A stretch of DNA of 64,000 nt, taken from NCBI GenBank assembly GCA_019419865.1, contig JAHZIG010000007.1, positions 62,001-126,000 on the forward strand. The letters run 5' to 3'. Source of the DNA: Clostridiales bacterium (GTDB lineage: Bacteria; Bacillota; Clostridia; Monoglobales; Monoglobaceae). Position 1 is the stretch's first letter, and the number at the start of each line of letters is the position of its first letter. Below the pieces are notes generated by a model, which was given only the letters and a program-made list of their open reading frames with translations, made no database searches and had not been told where the DNA came from. Positions 1-9,463 of this stretch are shown piece after piece. Position numbers and translations under genes: made by a program.

Positions 1-217
1 GGTCTCCATAATATATCTGATCTCCGCATCTTAAAAGCAGCTTACCGTTGTATGTCAGATATTCGCTTTTTTTGCTCTGCTTTTGCTTGGATTTACTGCT
101 TGCGGCAGTCGTTTTAGTAGAGGTCTTAGCGCTCTTCGTATTCTTTTTCGCGGCCTTTTTGGGTTCAGCCTTTTTCGGCTCTTTAGCAGCGCCGTCTTTC
201 GCTTTTTCTACAGCCAT
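1..217 (-). CDS. Conserved clostridial hypothetical protein, 3' part outside window
   Basis: The reading frame starts at the ATG at 217-215 and stays open to the window edge, giving 72 residues. An AGGAGG sits about ten bases upstream of the start. The first 50 residues are a Lys/Ala/Ser/Thr-rich, probably disordered, strongly basic tail. A compact segment with TYNGKLLLRCGDQIYYGD follows; I recall this pattern from a short conserved clostridial protein of unknown function, from memory only. It lies downstream of purA on the same strand with a 75-bp gap, so it may be co-transcribed. No function is assigned. Confidence 0.6.
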   Translation of the reverse strand, partial: MAVEKAKDGAAKEPKKAEPKKAAKKNTKSAKTSTKTTAASSKSKQKQSKKSEYLTYNGKLLLRCGDQIYYGD

Positions 218-292
218 TCACATCTGCCTCCTTTTTATTTAATATGTATATTACCGACAGATATATGAAAGTTTGCCGCTAAATACCGGCGC

Positions 293-1600
<1,308 letters not shown>

Positions 1601-1724
1601 TCAGCTCATATATATAAGTTGCCGTTTAGATGGCGATTCACCTAAACACATACTCTATTATCATACCAGATTATTAGGTTAAATGCAAGAATTTTTTAGT
1701 TTTAATGTATATTTATTTAACAAA

Positions 1725-1738
1725 GCCGCTTTGGCGGC
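1725..1738 (-). terminator. Weak hairpin after apgM
   Basis: GCCGC/GCGGC stem with a four-base loop. On the minus strand it is followed by TTTG and then an A/T-rich stretch. It is a weak terminator candidate that may only attenuate transcription into purA. Confidence 0.4.
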
Positions 1739-1747
1739 CAAGTTATA

Positions 1748-2956
1748 TTATCTTTCCAGCAGTTTATTAATAAGCTTATATCCGTCTTTTATGAAGATTC
1801 CGGTTTTTTCCGCTTCTTTTTCACAGTATACGACCTCGTCGGCGGTTGTTTTTTCCGTCTTACTGTTGTAGAGGACGTAGGGGATCGGATCGGACGTATG
1901 CGTGCGTATAGCGAGCGGCGTCGGATGATCCGGCATGATCAAAACCGCGTAATCTTCTCCGCTGTCTTTTAAATAACTTACGATGGGGGCCACTATTTTT
2001 TTGTCGATAAGCTCGATGGCCTTGACTTTGTTTTCTATTTCGTGACGATGCCCCGCCTCGTCTGGAGCCTCGAGGTGAACGTAGACAAAATCCGCGCCGT
2101 TTTTAAGCGCGTCTATCGCCGCCTTAGCCTTTCCGTCGAAATTGGTCGTAACCGTTCCGGTCGCGCCCTCGACGTCTATTACGTCCAGTCCGGCGCAGTA
2201 GCCGATACCCTTTACAAGGTCGACTGCGGATATTACGGCGCCCTTTATCCCGAATTTTTCGGCGTAGGCGTTAAGGTTGGGTTTTGTGCCGGCGCCCCAG
2301 ATCCATATTGAATTTGCCGGGCGCAGACCCTTTTCTATCCTCGCTTTATTTACGGGATGATCTTTTAGTATATCGTAGCTTTTTATCATCATATTTCGGA
2401 TCGTCTCGTTATCGGGCAGATATTCGCCTATTACCCTGTCCGAAATATCGTGGGGAGGCGTTAGCTTACTGAAATCGTTTTCCCGGTTATGCCAAACCAT
2501 CAGATGTCTGTAGCTTATCCCGCCGAAAAATTCGATCTCATCCGTCTTAAACGCTTCGTTGATCGCGTCTATAAGCTGATGCGCCTCGGCGGTAGAGATC
2601 TCGTCCGAGCTATAGTCTACCATAGTCTTTTTTTCATATTCGGGTTCGTCGGACAGAGAGACGAGATTTGTTCTGAACGTCGTGTCTGTAAGCTTAAGCG
2701 GAACTTTCATCGATACCGCTTCGAGCGGGGAGCGACCGGTGTAATATATTTCGGGATCGTATCCAAAAACCGCGAGGTTTGCGACGTCGCTGCCGGGGGG
2801 CAGATCGCCGGGAACGGTTTTTACCATGCCCATTTCGCCCAAACCGGCGAGTCTGTCAATGTTCGGCTTATTCGCCGCCTCGAGCGGAGTCTTGCCGCCA
2901 AGTTCTTTTACCGGCGTGTCAGCCGCGCCGTCTGTGAGAATAACAGCGTATTTCAT
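1748..2956 (-). CDS. apgM: Cofactor-independent phosphoglycerate mutase, ApgM (archaeal-type) family
   Basis: It interconverts 3- and 2-phosphoglycerate in glycolysis without 2,3-bisphosphoglycerate. It belongs to the metal-dependent alkaline-phosphatase superfamily but to the short ApgM branch, at 402 residues, not the ~510-residue GpmI branch. Visible motifs are the N-terminal DGAAD metal site, PPGSDVANLAVFGYDP with the presumed nucleophilic Ser near residue 57, the APDEAGHR segment, and MPDHPTP with HTSDP near the C-terminus. AAGGAG precedes the ATG. Some relatives are annotated as homoserine kinase-like (ThrH-type) proteins, but no threonine genes are adjacent. Confidence 0.9.
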   Translation of the reverse strand: MKYAVILTDGAADTPVKELGGKTPLEAANKPNIDRLAGLGEMGMVKTVPGDLPPGSDVANLAVFGYDPEIYYTGRSPLEAVSMKVPLKLTDTTFRTNLVSLSDEPEYEKKTMVDYSSDEISTAEAHQLIDAINEAFKTDEIEFFGGISYRHLMVWHNRENDFSKLTPPHDISDRVIGEYLPDNETIRNMMIKSYDILKDHPVNKARIEKGLRPANSIWIWGAGTKPNLNAYAEKFGIKGAVISAVDLVKGIGYCAGLDVIDVEGATGTVTTNFDGKAKAAIDALKNGADFVYVHLEAPDEAGHRHEIENKVKAIELIDKKIVAPIVSYLKDSGEDYAVLIMPDHPTPLAIRTHTSDPIPYVLYNSKTEKTTADEVVYCEKEAEKTGIFIKDGYKLINKLLER

Positions 2957-3024
2957 TTTATCAGCTCCTTGACTATTATGTATTTTAGCGTTTGCCAGAT
3001 TTTAAAATAATTGTTTACCAGTAA

Positions 3025-3053
3025 ATTATACAGCTAATGAATATTAGTGTCAA
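3025..3053 (-). promoter_or_regulatory. Sigma-A promoter of apgM
   Basis: On the minus strand TTGACA (3053-3048) and TATAAT (3030-3025) are separated by exactly 17 bases, about 70 bases upstream of the apgM start. Both hexamers match consensus perfectly. Confidence 0.88.
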
Positions 3054-3141
3054 GCTAATTATATAAAAAAGCGCCCCTTGTTTTGTGTATATTGCACAAA
3101 TATAAACATGGCTTTCTTTGCAATATCAACAAAGTTGGCTA

Positions 3142-3170
3142 TTGTCAAAAATCAAAAAATGATGTAATAT
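3142..3170 (+). promoter_or_regulatory. Sigma-A promoter for a small intergenic RNA
   Basis: TTGTCA (3142-3147), a 17-base spacer, then TAATAT (3165-3170). It faces away from apgM and towards the 3' end of malQ. No plus-strand coding sequence lies downstream, only two hairpins, the second with a T-run. Confidence 0.75.
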
Positions 3171-3175
3171 ATATG

Positions 3176-3270
3176 CATACCACAACTAACTAACAATCTT
3201 TTTTCATTTCCCAATACCCGGGCAGATCCCGGGTAACTCCCGACCGAGTAGTAAATACTCGGTCTTTTTT
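3176..3270 (+). ncRNA. Candidate small RNA of about 95 nt
   Basis: The predicted start is near 3176, about seven bases after the -10. The RNA would have a roughly 40-nt A/C/T-rich single-stranded 5' part, a hairpin ACCCGGG-CAGAT-CCCGGGT at about 3217-3235, and a final intrinsic terminator. No start codon with a ribosome binding site was seen in it. I do not recognise the family. The boundaries rest on the promoter and terminator alone. Confidence 0.6.
3242..3270 (+). terminator. Intrinsic terminator of the small RNA
   Basis: A perfect 9-bp stem, GACCGAGTA (3242-3250) with TACTCGGTC (3256-3264), a five-base loop, and TTTTTT at 3265-3270. Confidence 0.85.
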
Positions 3271-3291
3271 ATTGTAATGTCGAACTGAAAG

Positions 3292-3335
3292 CATTCTGCG
3301 TTTGAAAGGATGTAAAATCATTGCGGCGCAGAATG
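3292..3335 (-). terminator. Long-loop inverted repeat after malQ
   Basis: CATTCTGCG (3292-3300) and CGCAGAATG (3327-3335) form a perfect 9-bp inverted repeat just past the malQ stop. No T-run follows on the minus strand, so its role in 3'-end formation is uncertain. Confidence 0.35.
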
Positions 3336-3342
3336 ACGAACG

Positions 3343-4824
3343 TTATCTCTTGTAGATCGACGTCGAGTCCTTAAGGCGGTTTTTTAGATCGTCTGTCAGG
3401 CGCTCCATGCTTTTCATCCGCCATTGCCAGTTGCCGCCGAGCGTGGACGGGATGTTCATTCTCGCTTCAGAACCGAGGCCGAGCAGATCCTGCATCGAGA
3501 TGATCGCTATATCCGAAACGGAGGCGAGCAGACTATTGATAAATCCCCAGGTCAGGCCTTCCTTTTCATTTAGCCTAAGGTACCTGTCGATAAAGCGTTT
3601 TACATTTTCGCTCTCCTGGTTGTACCAGCCGATCAGAGTGTCGTTATCGTGCGTGCCTATGTAAGCTACGGAATTTTTGACGAAATTATGCGGCAGATAT
3701 TCGCTGTCGCTCACGGGATCGAAGCCGAACTGCATTACCTTCATTCCGGGAAAACCGCTGAACTTAAGCAGAGCGCGCACGTCGTCGGTGATAGTCCCCA
3801 AATCCTCGGCGATTATAGCGGGATCCTTGCCGAGCCGGGTTTTTAATATTTCGAAGAAGTCGGTTCCCGGACCCTTCAGCCACTCGCCGATAACGGCGTC
3901 TTTGCGTCCGTAGTCTATAGTATAGAACGCGTCGAACGCCCTGAAATGATCTATCCTCACTATGTCGTACATCTTGAGCGCGGCCTTGATCCTCTGCGTC
4001 CACCACTCATAGCCGGAACTCTTTAAATATTTCCAGTCGTAGATCGGATTGCCCCAAAGCTGACCGAGCGGTGCGTAGTAGTCGGGAGGACAACCGGCGA
4101 CTTTTATTGGCGTTCGGTCTTCGTCGAGCATAAGGATCTCGTTGTGCGCCCATGCGTCCGCGCTGTCTTCGGCTACATAAATGGGGATGTCGCCTATGAT
4201 CTTTATACCCTTGTCGTTTGCGTATATTTTAAGAGCCGTCCACTGAGAGTTAAACAGGTACTGAACGTATACCCAGAAGTCTATCTCCTCCGAAAGCTCT
4301 TCATAAGTATTTACTACGGCCTGAGGTTTACGCAGTTTTATATCTTCCGGCCATTCCTGATAAGATACCAGATCGTATTTAAACTTAAGAGCCATATACA
4401 TCGCGTAGTTTTCTACCCAATACGAGTTGTAATACCTGAACTTTTCGATTTCTTTTTTCTTGGTAATTTTTTCACGTTTAAACGCGAGTTTTAAAACCTT
4501 AAACCTGTTCTCAAAAATCGCTTCGTAATCGACTTTTTCGGCGTCGTCGCCCCAGTTTAGAGCTGCGTATTCGGATTCTTTTAAAGCGCCGGATTCCGCT
4601 AAAATATCAAGATCAATAAAATAGGGATTCCCGGCGAACGTCGAGAAGGACTGGTACGGCGAATCGCCATAGCTCGTCGGACCTATCGGAAGTATCTGCC
4701 AGTATTTCTGACCGGTTTCATATAAAAAATCCACAAATTCATACGCCTGTTTCCCCATAGAACCGATCCCGTATTTGGACGGGAGTGAGGATATATGCAT
4801 TAAAATACCGCTTCCCCTTTTCAT
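3343..4824 (-). CDS. malQ: 4-alpha-glucanotransferase (amylomaltase, GH77)
   Basis: It transfers alpha-1,4-glucan segments between maltodextrins and is used in glycogen or starch metabolism in the cytoplasm. The length of 493 residues is typical of the family. GH77 motifs are visible: KYWQILPIGPT near the N-terminus, VRIDHFRAFD with the nucleophilic Asp near residue 290, IIAEDLG with the acid/base Glu near 340, and GTHDNDT with the third carboxylate near 390. The ATG follows GAAAGGGG. It appears monocistronic, and no maltodextrin transport genes are adjacent. Confidence 0.95.
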   Translation of the reverse strand: MKRGSGILMHISSLPSKYGIGSMGKQAYEFVDFLYETGQKYWQILPIGPTSYGDSPYQSFSTFAGNPYFIDLDILAESGALKESEYAALNWGDDAEKVDYEAIFENRFKVLKLAFKREKITKKKEIEKFRYYNSYWVENYAMYMALKFKYDLVSYQEWPEDIKLRKPQAVVNTYEELSEEIDFWVYVQYLFNSQWTALKIYANDKGIKIIGDIPIYVAEDSADAWAHNEILMLDEDRTPIKVAGCPPDYYAPLGQLWGNPIYDWKYLKSSGYEWWTQRIKAALKMYDIVRIDHFRAFDAFYTIDYGRKDAVIGEWLKGPGTDFFEILKTRLGKDPAIIAEDLGTITDDVRALLKFSGFPGMKVMQFGFDPVSDSEYLPHNFVKNSVAYIGTHDNDTLIGWYNQESENVKRFIDRYLRLNEKEGLTWGFINSLLASVSDIAIISMQDLLGLGSEARMNIPSTLGGNWQWRMKSMERLTDDLKNRLKDSTSIYKR

Positions 4825-5080
4825 GATTAACTCGCCCCTTTCAAATTATTGCGCCTATATCAGTATATTTACGCATTTCAACGATTGCCTTAATTTTAAC
4901 CCAAACGCCTTTAATAGTCAACTGCCGTATCGTATTAATCGACACTCTATTTAAATTTATTGATTATTATAAGGCCTGTGAAGAGGCGCGCGTATGTAAC
5001 GCCGGAGCATAATGGTAAATATTCTATAATATACGGTGCGTTTAGGCTTATGTAGCGTTAGGCCGATATGATATAAAAAA
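4825..5080. other. Intergenic region upstream of malQ
   Basis: This 256-bp region lies between malQ and the ilvE terminator. On the minus strand a TTGAAA with a 16-base spacer and TATAGG at about 4855-4885 could serve malQ, but the match is only moderate. Nothing else could be supported. Confidence 0.4.
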
Positions 5081-5106
5081 GACCGGTAGGACTAAGCCTT
5101 CCGGTC
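5081..5106 (-). terminator. ilvE terminator
   Basis: GACCGG/CCGGTC stem with partial inner pairing just past the ilvE stop, followed on the minus strand by TTTTTT (complement of 5075-5080). Confidence 0.8.
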
Positions 5107-5126
5107 TGAAAAAATTCAAGAAAAAA

Positions 5127-6191
5127 TTAGTCTACTTTAACGACCCAGTTCATCTCGTCTTCCGCGTCGCCTGTCTGAATATCGGTGATAGCGTTAAAAA
5201 TCCTCTGAGTGACCTCGCCGATTTGGTTGTTGTTTATATGCATTACTTTATCTTCCCAGCGCAGTTCGCCGACGGGAGAGATGATAGCGGCCGTTCCGGT
5301 ACCGAAACATTCTTCGAGCTTACCGGCGTCGTAAGCGTCGGCTACTTCCTGAATCGATATGCGTTTTTCGGATACGGGGATTCCCCATTTTTTAAGTAGT
5401 TCTATAGTAGACATTCTTGTTATACCGCTTAAAATACTTCCGTTTAATGCCGGAGTAACGACCTCGCCGTCTATTTTAAAGAATATGTTCATAGAACCTA
5501 CTTCTTCTATGTATTTTTGTTCAACGCCGTCGAGCCACAGTACCTGTGAATAGCCTTTTTCGTGAGCGATAACCTGCGCTCTTATGCTGCCCGCATAGTT
5601 GCCGCCGGTTTTTGTGAAGCCTGTTCCGCCGCGTACCGCGCGAACATACGAGTCTTCTACGTATATCTTTACCGGAGCCAGACCTTCCGGATAGTAGAGT
5701 CCGCTCGGCGAACAAATTATTAAAAAGAGATACGATTCGGACGGTCTAACGCCGAGATACGGATCAGTCGCTATGATAAAAGGTCTGATATAAAGCGAAG
5801 CGCCCGCCTGCTCGGGGATCCAGTCTCTGTCGAGTTCCACAAGCTGTTTGAGTCCTTCGAGACATAATTCTTCGTCGATCTGAGGGATAGCCAGTCTTTC
5901 GTTTGATACGTTTAATCTGGCGAAATTCTTGTCGGGTCTGAAGAGTCTTACGTGTCCCTGCTTGTCCTTATACGCCTTTAGACCTTCGAACACTTCCTGA
6001 GCGTAGTGGAACACCATAGCCGAAGGGTCTAATTCAAGAGGAGCGTACGGGACTATTCGCGGATCGTGCCAGCCCTTTCCCTCGTCGTAATTCATCATGA
6101 ACATGTGATCCGAAAAATATTTGCCAAAAGGAAGATTTTCCATTTGGGGTTTTTCTTTCGGATTTGTCGTTTTGGTTACCGTGATATTCAT
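5127..6191 (-). CDS. ilvE: Branched-chain amino acid aminotransferase
   Basis: A PLP-dependent class IV aminotransferase that exchanges amino groups between glutamate and branched-chain 2-oxo acids, the last step of Val/Leu/Ile synthesis. It is of the long type (354 residues). Evidence includes [13 protein letters not shown] near residue 65, the Schiff-base lysine region [11 protein letters not shown] near 200, [10 protein letters not shown] near 230 and FGTGTAA near 315. The start could be the GTG at 6194 or the ATG directly after it. I chose the ATG, with AGGGG upstream. No other ilv or leu genes are nearby. Confidence 0.94.
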   Translation of the reverse strand: MNITVTKTTNPKEKPQMENLPFGKYFSDHMFMMNYDEGKGWHDPRIVPYAPLELDPSAMVFHYAQEVFEGLKAYKDKQGHVRLFRPDKNFARLNVSNERLAIPQIDEELCLEGLKQLVELDRDWIPEQAGASLYIRPFIIATDPYLGVRPSESYLFLIICSPSGLYYPEGLAPVKIYVEDSYVRAVRGGTGFTKTGGNYAGSIRAQVIAHEKGYSQVLWLDGVEQKYIEEVGSMNIFFKIDGEVVTPALNGSILSGITRMSTIELLKKWGIPVSEKRISIQEVADAYDAGKLEECFGTGTAAIISPVGELRWEDKVMHINNNQIGEVTQRIFNAITDIQTGDAEDEMNWVVKVD

Positions 6192-6260
6192 CACCTAAAT
6201 CAACCCCTTTATAAACATCATATAAGATTAAATTTAACTATTTTCAAAACTAACTCTAAT

Positions 6261-6289
6261 ATTATAGCGCTACTGTTTTAAGATTTCAA
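6261..6289 (-). promoter_or_regulatory. Sigma-A promoter of ilvE
   Basis: Minus-strand TTGAAA (6289-6284), a 17-base spacer and TATAAT (6266-6261). The 5' leader would be only about 60 nt, too short for a T-box. Confidence 0.85.
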
Positions 6290-6551
6290 TATTTAATTTA
6301 ATAAATTGTGACTTAATAGCGCGATCGAGGTGAAACGCGCGCGGATTTTATATAAAATTAAATAAAAGGGCGGCGGTTAAGCATATTTTTATCTGAAACG
6401 GTCAAAATCATAATATGCGCAAAGACGCGCTTATAAGCGGCCGCGTATGAGTTTATAATAAATAACGATAGGTAAAAGTTTTGAGTTTGCCGGTAATTTG
6501 GAGTCTGCGGACTGGCCGAGTAAAAAAATTAAAAAAATTGTAAAAAAACTA

Positions 6552-6580
6552 TTGACAAATATATCTTCTGGAGTTATAAT
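6552..6580 (+). promoter_or_regulatory. Sigma-A promoter of the tRNA unit
   Basis: TTGACA (6552-6557), a 17-base spacer and TATAAT (6575-6580), a perfect consensus promoter 65 bases ahead of tRNA-Leu. Confidence 0.92.
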
Positions 6581-6644
6581 GTCAAAGTCGGTTTTGACAG
6601 GACGCTTGTTTAGAGGGATTTGTTGGAATCGGTATACGATAATT

Positions 6645-6728
6645 GCGAGCATGCTGGAACCGGCAGACAGGCACGTTTGAGGGGCGTGTGCTTATGGCGT
6701 GTGGGTTCAAGTCCCACTGCTCGCACCA
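6645..6728 (+). tRNA. tRNA-Leu (anticodon GAG)
   Basis: The acceptor stem GCGAGCA pairs with TGCTCGC and the CCA end is encoded. The anticodon stem CACGT/GCGTG encloses the loop TTGAGGG, giving anticodon GAG for CUC/CUU codons. There is a short class II variable arm, and the T-arm contains GGTTCAAGTCC. Confidence 0.93.
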
Positions 6729-6733
6729 TATAT

Positions 6734-6807
6734 TGCCTGATTGTGTAAGGGTAGCACAAGTGACTCTGACTCACTTTGTCTGGGTTCGAATCCTAGTCAG
6801 GCAGCCA
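6734..6807 (+). tRNA. tRNA-Gln (anticodon CTG)
   Basis: The acceptor stem TGCCTGA/TCAGGCA has discriminator G and an encoded CCA. The anticodon stem AGTGA/TCACT encloses the loop CTCTGAC, giving anticodon CTG for CAG codons. It lies six bases after tRNA-Leu, so both are probably processed from one transcript. Confidence 0.93.
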
Positions 6808-6812
6808 GTTTG

Positions 6813-6844
6813 ATTCCTTGGCGTTTTGACCAAGGAATTTTTTT
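6813..6844 (+). terminator. Terminator of the tRNA unit
   Basis: ATTCCTTGG (6813-6821) pairs perfectly with CCAAGGAAT (6830-6838), followed by a T-run at 6839-6844. Confidence 0.92.
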
Positions 6845-6926
6845 GTGCGCAAATTTGCCGTGCGAATCGTAAAGTCGTTTTTGCACAGGTAGTTGACGTT
6901 TAAAATATATTGGGGAATAAAACGTT

Positions 6927-8258
6927 ATGAAAAATAATTTTTTTAAAAGTCCGAACAGTTCGAATAAAAAATATAGATACACGCTTGCCGATATAGGAAA
7001 AAGAAGCGTAAAGCGCGGCTGCAAAACGGTTAAAGAATATCTGTATACATTTTTTAAATGGCTCCTGATCGCCGCGCTTATGGGCGCGATAGGCGGGGCG
7101 GTAGGCGCGTTTTTTAACCGGTGCATAGGTTATGCGACCGAGTTTAGACAGGCTAATCCTATTGTTATATTTGGACTTCCGATCGCGGGTTTAATTATTG
7201 TATTTTTATACGATAAATTTAAAATGGCCGATAACAGCGGCGCTAATAACGTGATAAGCTCGGTGAGGGACGAAGAAGAGATTCCTTTCGCGATGGCGCC
7301 GCTTATTTTTATAGGAACTGTTTTGACCCACCTGTTCGGCGGGAGCGCGGGACGCGAGGGCGCGGCGCTGCAGCTTGGCGGAAGTCTCGGAAGTATGGTC
7401 GGCAGGGTTCTTAAGCTGGACGATAACGATTTGCGAGTTGTGGTGATGTGCGGCATGAGCGCCGTGTTTGCGGCGTTGTTCTGCACTCCGCTTACCGCGG
7501 CGTTTTTTGCTTTGGAAGTGATCAGCGTCGGAATAATCCATTATTCGGGATTTGTTCCGTGTCTGTTCTCGGCGCTTGCCTCGTACCGGCTCGCGCTTTA
7601 CTTTGGGGTTACGCCTGAGACGTTCTTAATTGAGGCTATTCCCGAGCTGACGGCCGTAAGTTTGACGCAGACTCTTATTCTCGCCGCGCTCTGCGCCGCC
7701 GTGAGCATAATATTCTGTATCGTTATGCACGGAGCTCATGGCGCTTTGGACAGATTTATTCCAAACGCTTATATCAGAGCGTTTGTCGGAGGGACGATCG
7801 TCGTAGCGCTTACATATTTATGCGGGTCGCGCGATTACAACGGCGCCGGAATGGATGTGATAACACGGGCGATCGAGCATGGAGACGCGGTATGGTACGC
7901 GTTTATTTTGAAAATAATCTTTACCGCGGTAACGATAGGTTCGGGTTTTAAGGGCGGAGAGATAGTGCCGACGTTTTTTATAGGCGCGACGTTCGGCTGC
8001 GCGGTCGGAGGTCTGCTTGGAATGAATCCGTCGTTCGCGGCCGCGATAGGACTTATAGCGCTGTTCTGCGGAGTCGTTAATTGCCCTATAGCGTCTATTA
8101 TGCTGGGAATAGAAATGTTCGGCTCCGAAGGTCTGCTCCTGTTTGCCGTAGCGGTTGCGGTGAGCTATATGCTTTCGGGTAATTTTGGATTGTATAAGAG
8201 CCAGAAAATCATTTATTCCAAGTTGAAGACTAAGTATATTAATATTCACTCTAAGTAA
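6927..8258 (+). CDS. CLC-family anion transporter, fluoride/proton antiporter-like
   Basis: A multi-pass membrane protein of 443 residues. CLC hallmarks are GGSAGREGAALQLGG near residue 139 and GSGFKGGEIVPTFFIGATFG near 335. The usual chloride-coordinating GSGIP loop is absent: the equivalent stretch reads NSGANNVISS, and MAPLIFIGTVLTHLFGG precedes the GREG motif. From memory this pattern resembles the CLC-F branch that exports fluoride in exchange for protons, but chloride transport cannot be excluded. No fluoride riboswitch is seen upstream. The gene follows the tRNA terminator and converges on sodA with a 7-bp gap. Confidence 0.82.
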   Translation: MKNNFFKSPNSSNKKYRYTLADIGKRSVKRGCKTVKEYLYTFFKWLLIAALMGAIGGAVGAFFNRCIGYATEFRQANPIVIFGLPIAGLIIVFLYDKFKMADNSGANNVISSVRDEEEIPFAMAPLIFIGTVLTHLFGGSAGREGAALQLGGSLGSMVGRVLKLDDNDLRVVVMCGMSAVFAALFCTPLTAAFFALEVISVGIIHYSGFVPCLFSALASYRLALYFGVTPETFLIEAIPELTAVSLTQTLILAALCAAVSIIFCIVMHGAHGALDRFIPNAYIRAFVGGTIVVALTYLCGSRDYNGAGMDVITRAIEHGDAVWYAFILKIIFTAVTIGSGFKGGEIVPTFFIGATFGCAVGGLLGMNPSFAAAIGLIALFCGVVNCPIASIMLGIEMFGSEGLLLFAVAVAVSYMLSGNFGLYKSQKIIYSKLKTKYINIHSK

Positions 8259-8292
8259 AAAGCGATTAAAGAATCCTGTTCAGCAAATCGCT
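8257..8292 (-). terminator. sodA terminator overlapping the coding end
   Basis: AGCGATT (8261-8267) and AATCGCT (8286-8292) form a stem that includes the sodA stop region. On the minus strand it is followed by TTTT (8260-8257). It sits inside the 3' overlap zone with the CLC gene. Confidence 0.55.
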
Positions 8293-8880
8293 GACAAAAT
8301 TCCAATTGATCGCCTTAAACCAATTATCAATATAATCGCCTCTTAGGTTTTTGTATTTCAAATAATAGGCGTGCTCCCAAACGTCCAGAGGAAGAATAGG
8401 CTCGAAGCCGAGAGAAAGCGGGTTGTCCTGGTTGGGCAGCGCCATGATCTTAAGGTTTTTATCTCCGTCTAAAACGAGCCAGGCGAAGCCCGAGCCGAAT
8501 TGATCGAGCGCCGCGGCTTTCATCTGCTTTTTCCACGCTTCGTCTCCGCCGAAAGCTTCCTCTATAAACTCGGGCGAAGTCTGTCCGCCAGGCGTCAGCG
8601 CGTTAAAATACATATCGTGGTTATAAACTCCGCCGCCGTTGTTCTTTACGGCGTTTTGAAGTCCAGACGGGAGCGTCGAAAGTCCGGTCAGCAGCCTCTC
8701 AAGAGTCCAGGAATGATATTCGGGAAAGTTTTTGAGCGCATTGTTTAAGTTATCTACGTAGGTTTTAAAATGCTTGTCGTGATGAAAAATCATAGTCTCT
8801 TTGTCAATATAAGGCTCCAAAGCGTCGTAAGCGAATGGAAGCTCGGGAACCTCGAATGGATAAGTCTTTTTTGAGATCAT
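8266..8880 (-). CDS. sodA: Superoxide dismutase, Fe/Mn type
   Basis: It converts superoxide to oxygen and peroxide in the cytoplasm, an oxygen defence in anaerobes. The 204 residues match the family. Metal-ligand segments are visible: HHDKHF near residues 33-38, NHDMYF near 84, and DVWEHAYYLKY near 167-171. The motif after the first ligand reads KHF, not the common KHH. The start lies downstream of a leader hairpin. I cannot decide from sequence alone between iron and manganese. Confidence 0.93.
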   Translation of the reverse strand: MISKKTYPFEVPELPFAYDALEPYIDKETMIFHHDKHFKTYVDNLNNALKNFPEYHSWTLERLLTGLSTLPSGLQNAVKNNGGGVYNHDMYFNALTPGGQTSPEFIEEAFGGDEAWKKQMKAAALDQFGSGFAWLVLDGDKNLKIMALPNQDNPLSLGFEPILPLDVWEHAYYLKYKNLRGDYIDNWFKAINWNFVSDLLNRIL

Positions 8881-8916
8881 ATTTATATCCCCGGCCTTTC
8901 TGCCCGTCTGTAGCGT

Positions 8917-8953
8917 CGTTTCCCTATCTCGGGCGGATAGGAAACGTTTTTTT
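8917..8953 (+). terminator. Terminator-like hairpin upstream of sodA
   Basis: CGTTTCCCTATC (8917-8928) pairs with GATAGGAAACG (8936-8946) with one bulged C, and seven T follow at 8947-8953. On the plus strand it is a strong intrinsic terminator although no plus-strand gene ends here. On the minus strand the same hairpin would lie in the sodA leader. Confidence 0.6.
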
Positions 8954-9463
8954 ATTAACTAAATCGTCTTCAAAATTTTATTATAATAGATCCAAATAAT
9001 AATCAAATATAATTGAGTAAAATTTATTCTCAACTATTTATAAAATCATTCTTCGCGTTACTGAAACTATTATTTTTAATTCGTCGGACGCGTCTCTTTA
9101 TGATACTTCTCCCAATTTACCATTGATATGGAAATATTATTGCCTGTTTTTGGAAATAATATTCATAACATACGCGCGAGTCGGAAAAAATTATTAGCGC
9201 GGCGATATTTTTGTTTCAGCGGCGGCCATATGTTTTTTTTGATATGTCGAAAATATGTTGATTATGTATATAGAAAATCGGTATAAATTTTGACAAATAT
9301 TTCGGTCTTTAAATGATAATATATGCTTGTAAAAATATGGAAACTAAAAAGAGGAGGTCAAAAGATCATATTTGAGATGGATATATCTAATTGGCGGCGA
9401 GATTCCGGCGTCATAGTAATACAAATACATTATACATTTAATAATAGATAAAGGAGCAAAGGT
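8954..9463. other. AT-rich intergenic region between sodA and spoIIAA
   Basis: About 500 bp with no convincing gene. It should hold the sodA promoter (minus strand, AT-rich TTGATT/TAATAA-like boxes near 8975-9010) and the spoIIA promoter. A TTGACA lies at about 9289-9294 followed by GATAAT/TAATAT at slightly long spacing. I could not find a clear sigma-H site. A good AAGGAG at about 9452 serves spoIIAA. Confidence 0.4.

Noticed and set aside
6195..6260. T-box riboswitch before ilvE
   Set aside because: The promoter leaves only about 60 nt of leader, too short for a T-box, and no AGGGUGG-like core is present.
6845..6926. Fluoride riboswitch before the CLC gene
   Set aside because: The leader is about 80 bases and lacks the GGNGATGG and GCCTAACC-like core.
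9319..9453. Short open frame of about 42 codons ahead of spoIIAA
   Set aside because: The start lacks a ribosome binding site and the only good GGAGG lies inside it without a well-spaced start. No conserved motif was seen.
9300..9463. Sigma-H promoter before the spoIIA operon
   Set aside because: It is expected from Bacillus, but I found no good match to the two boxes at correct spacing.
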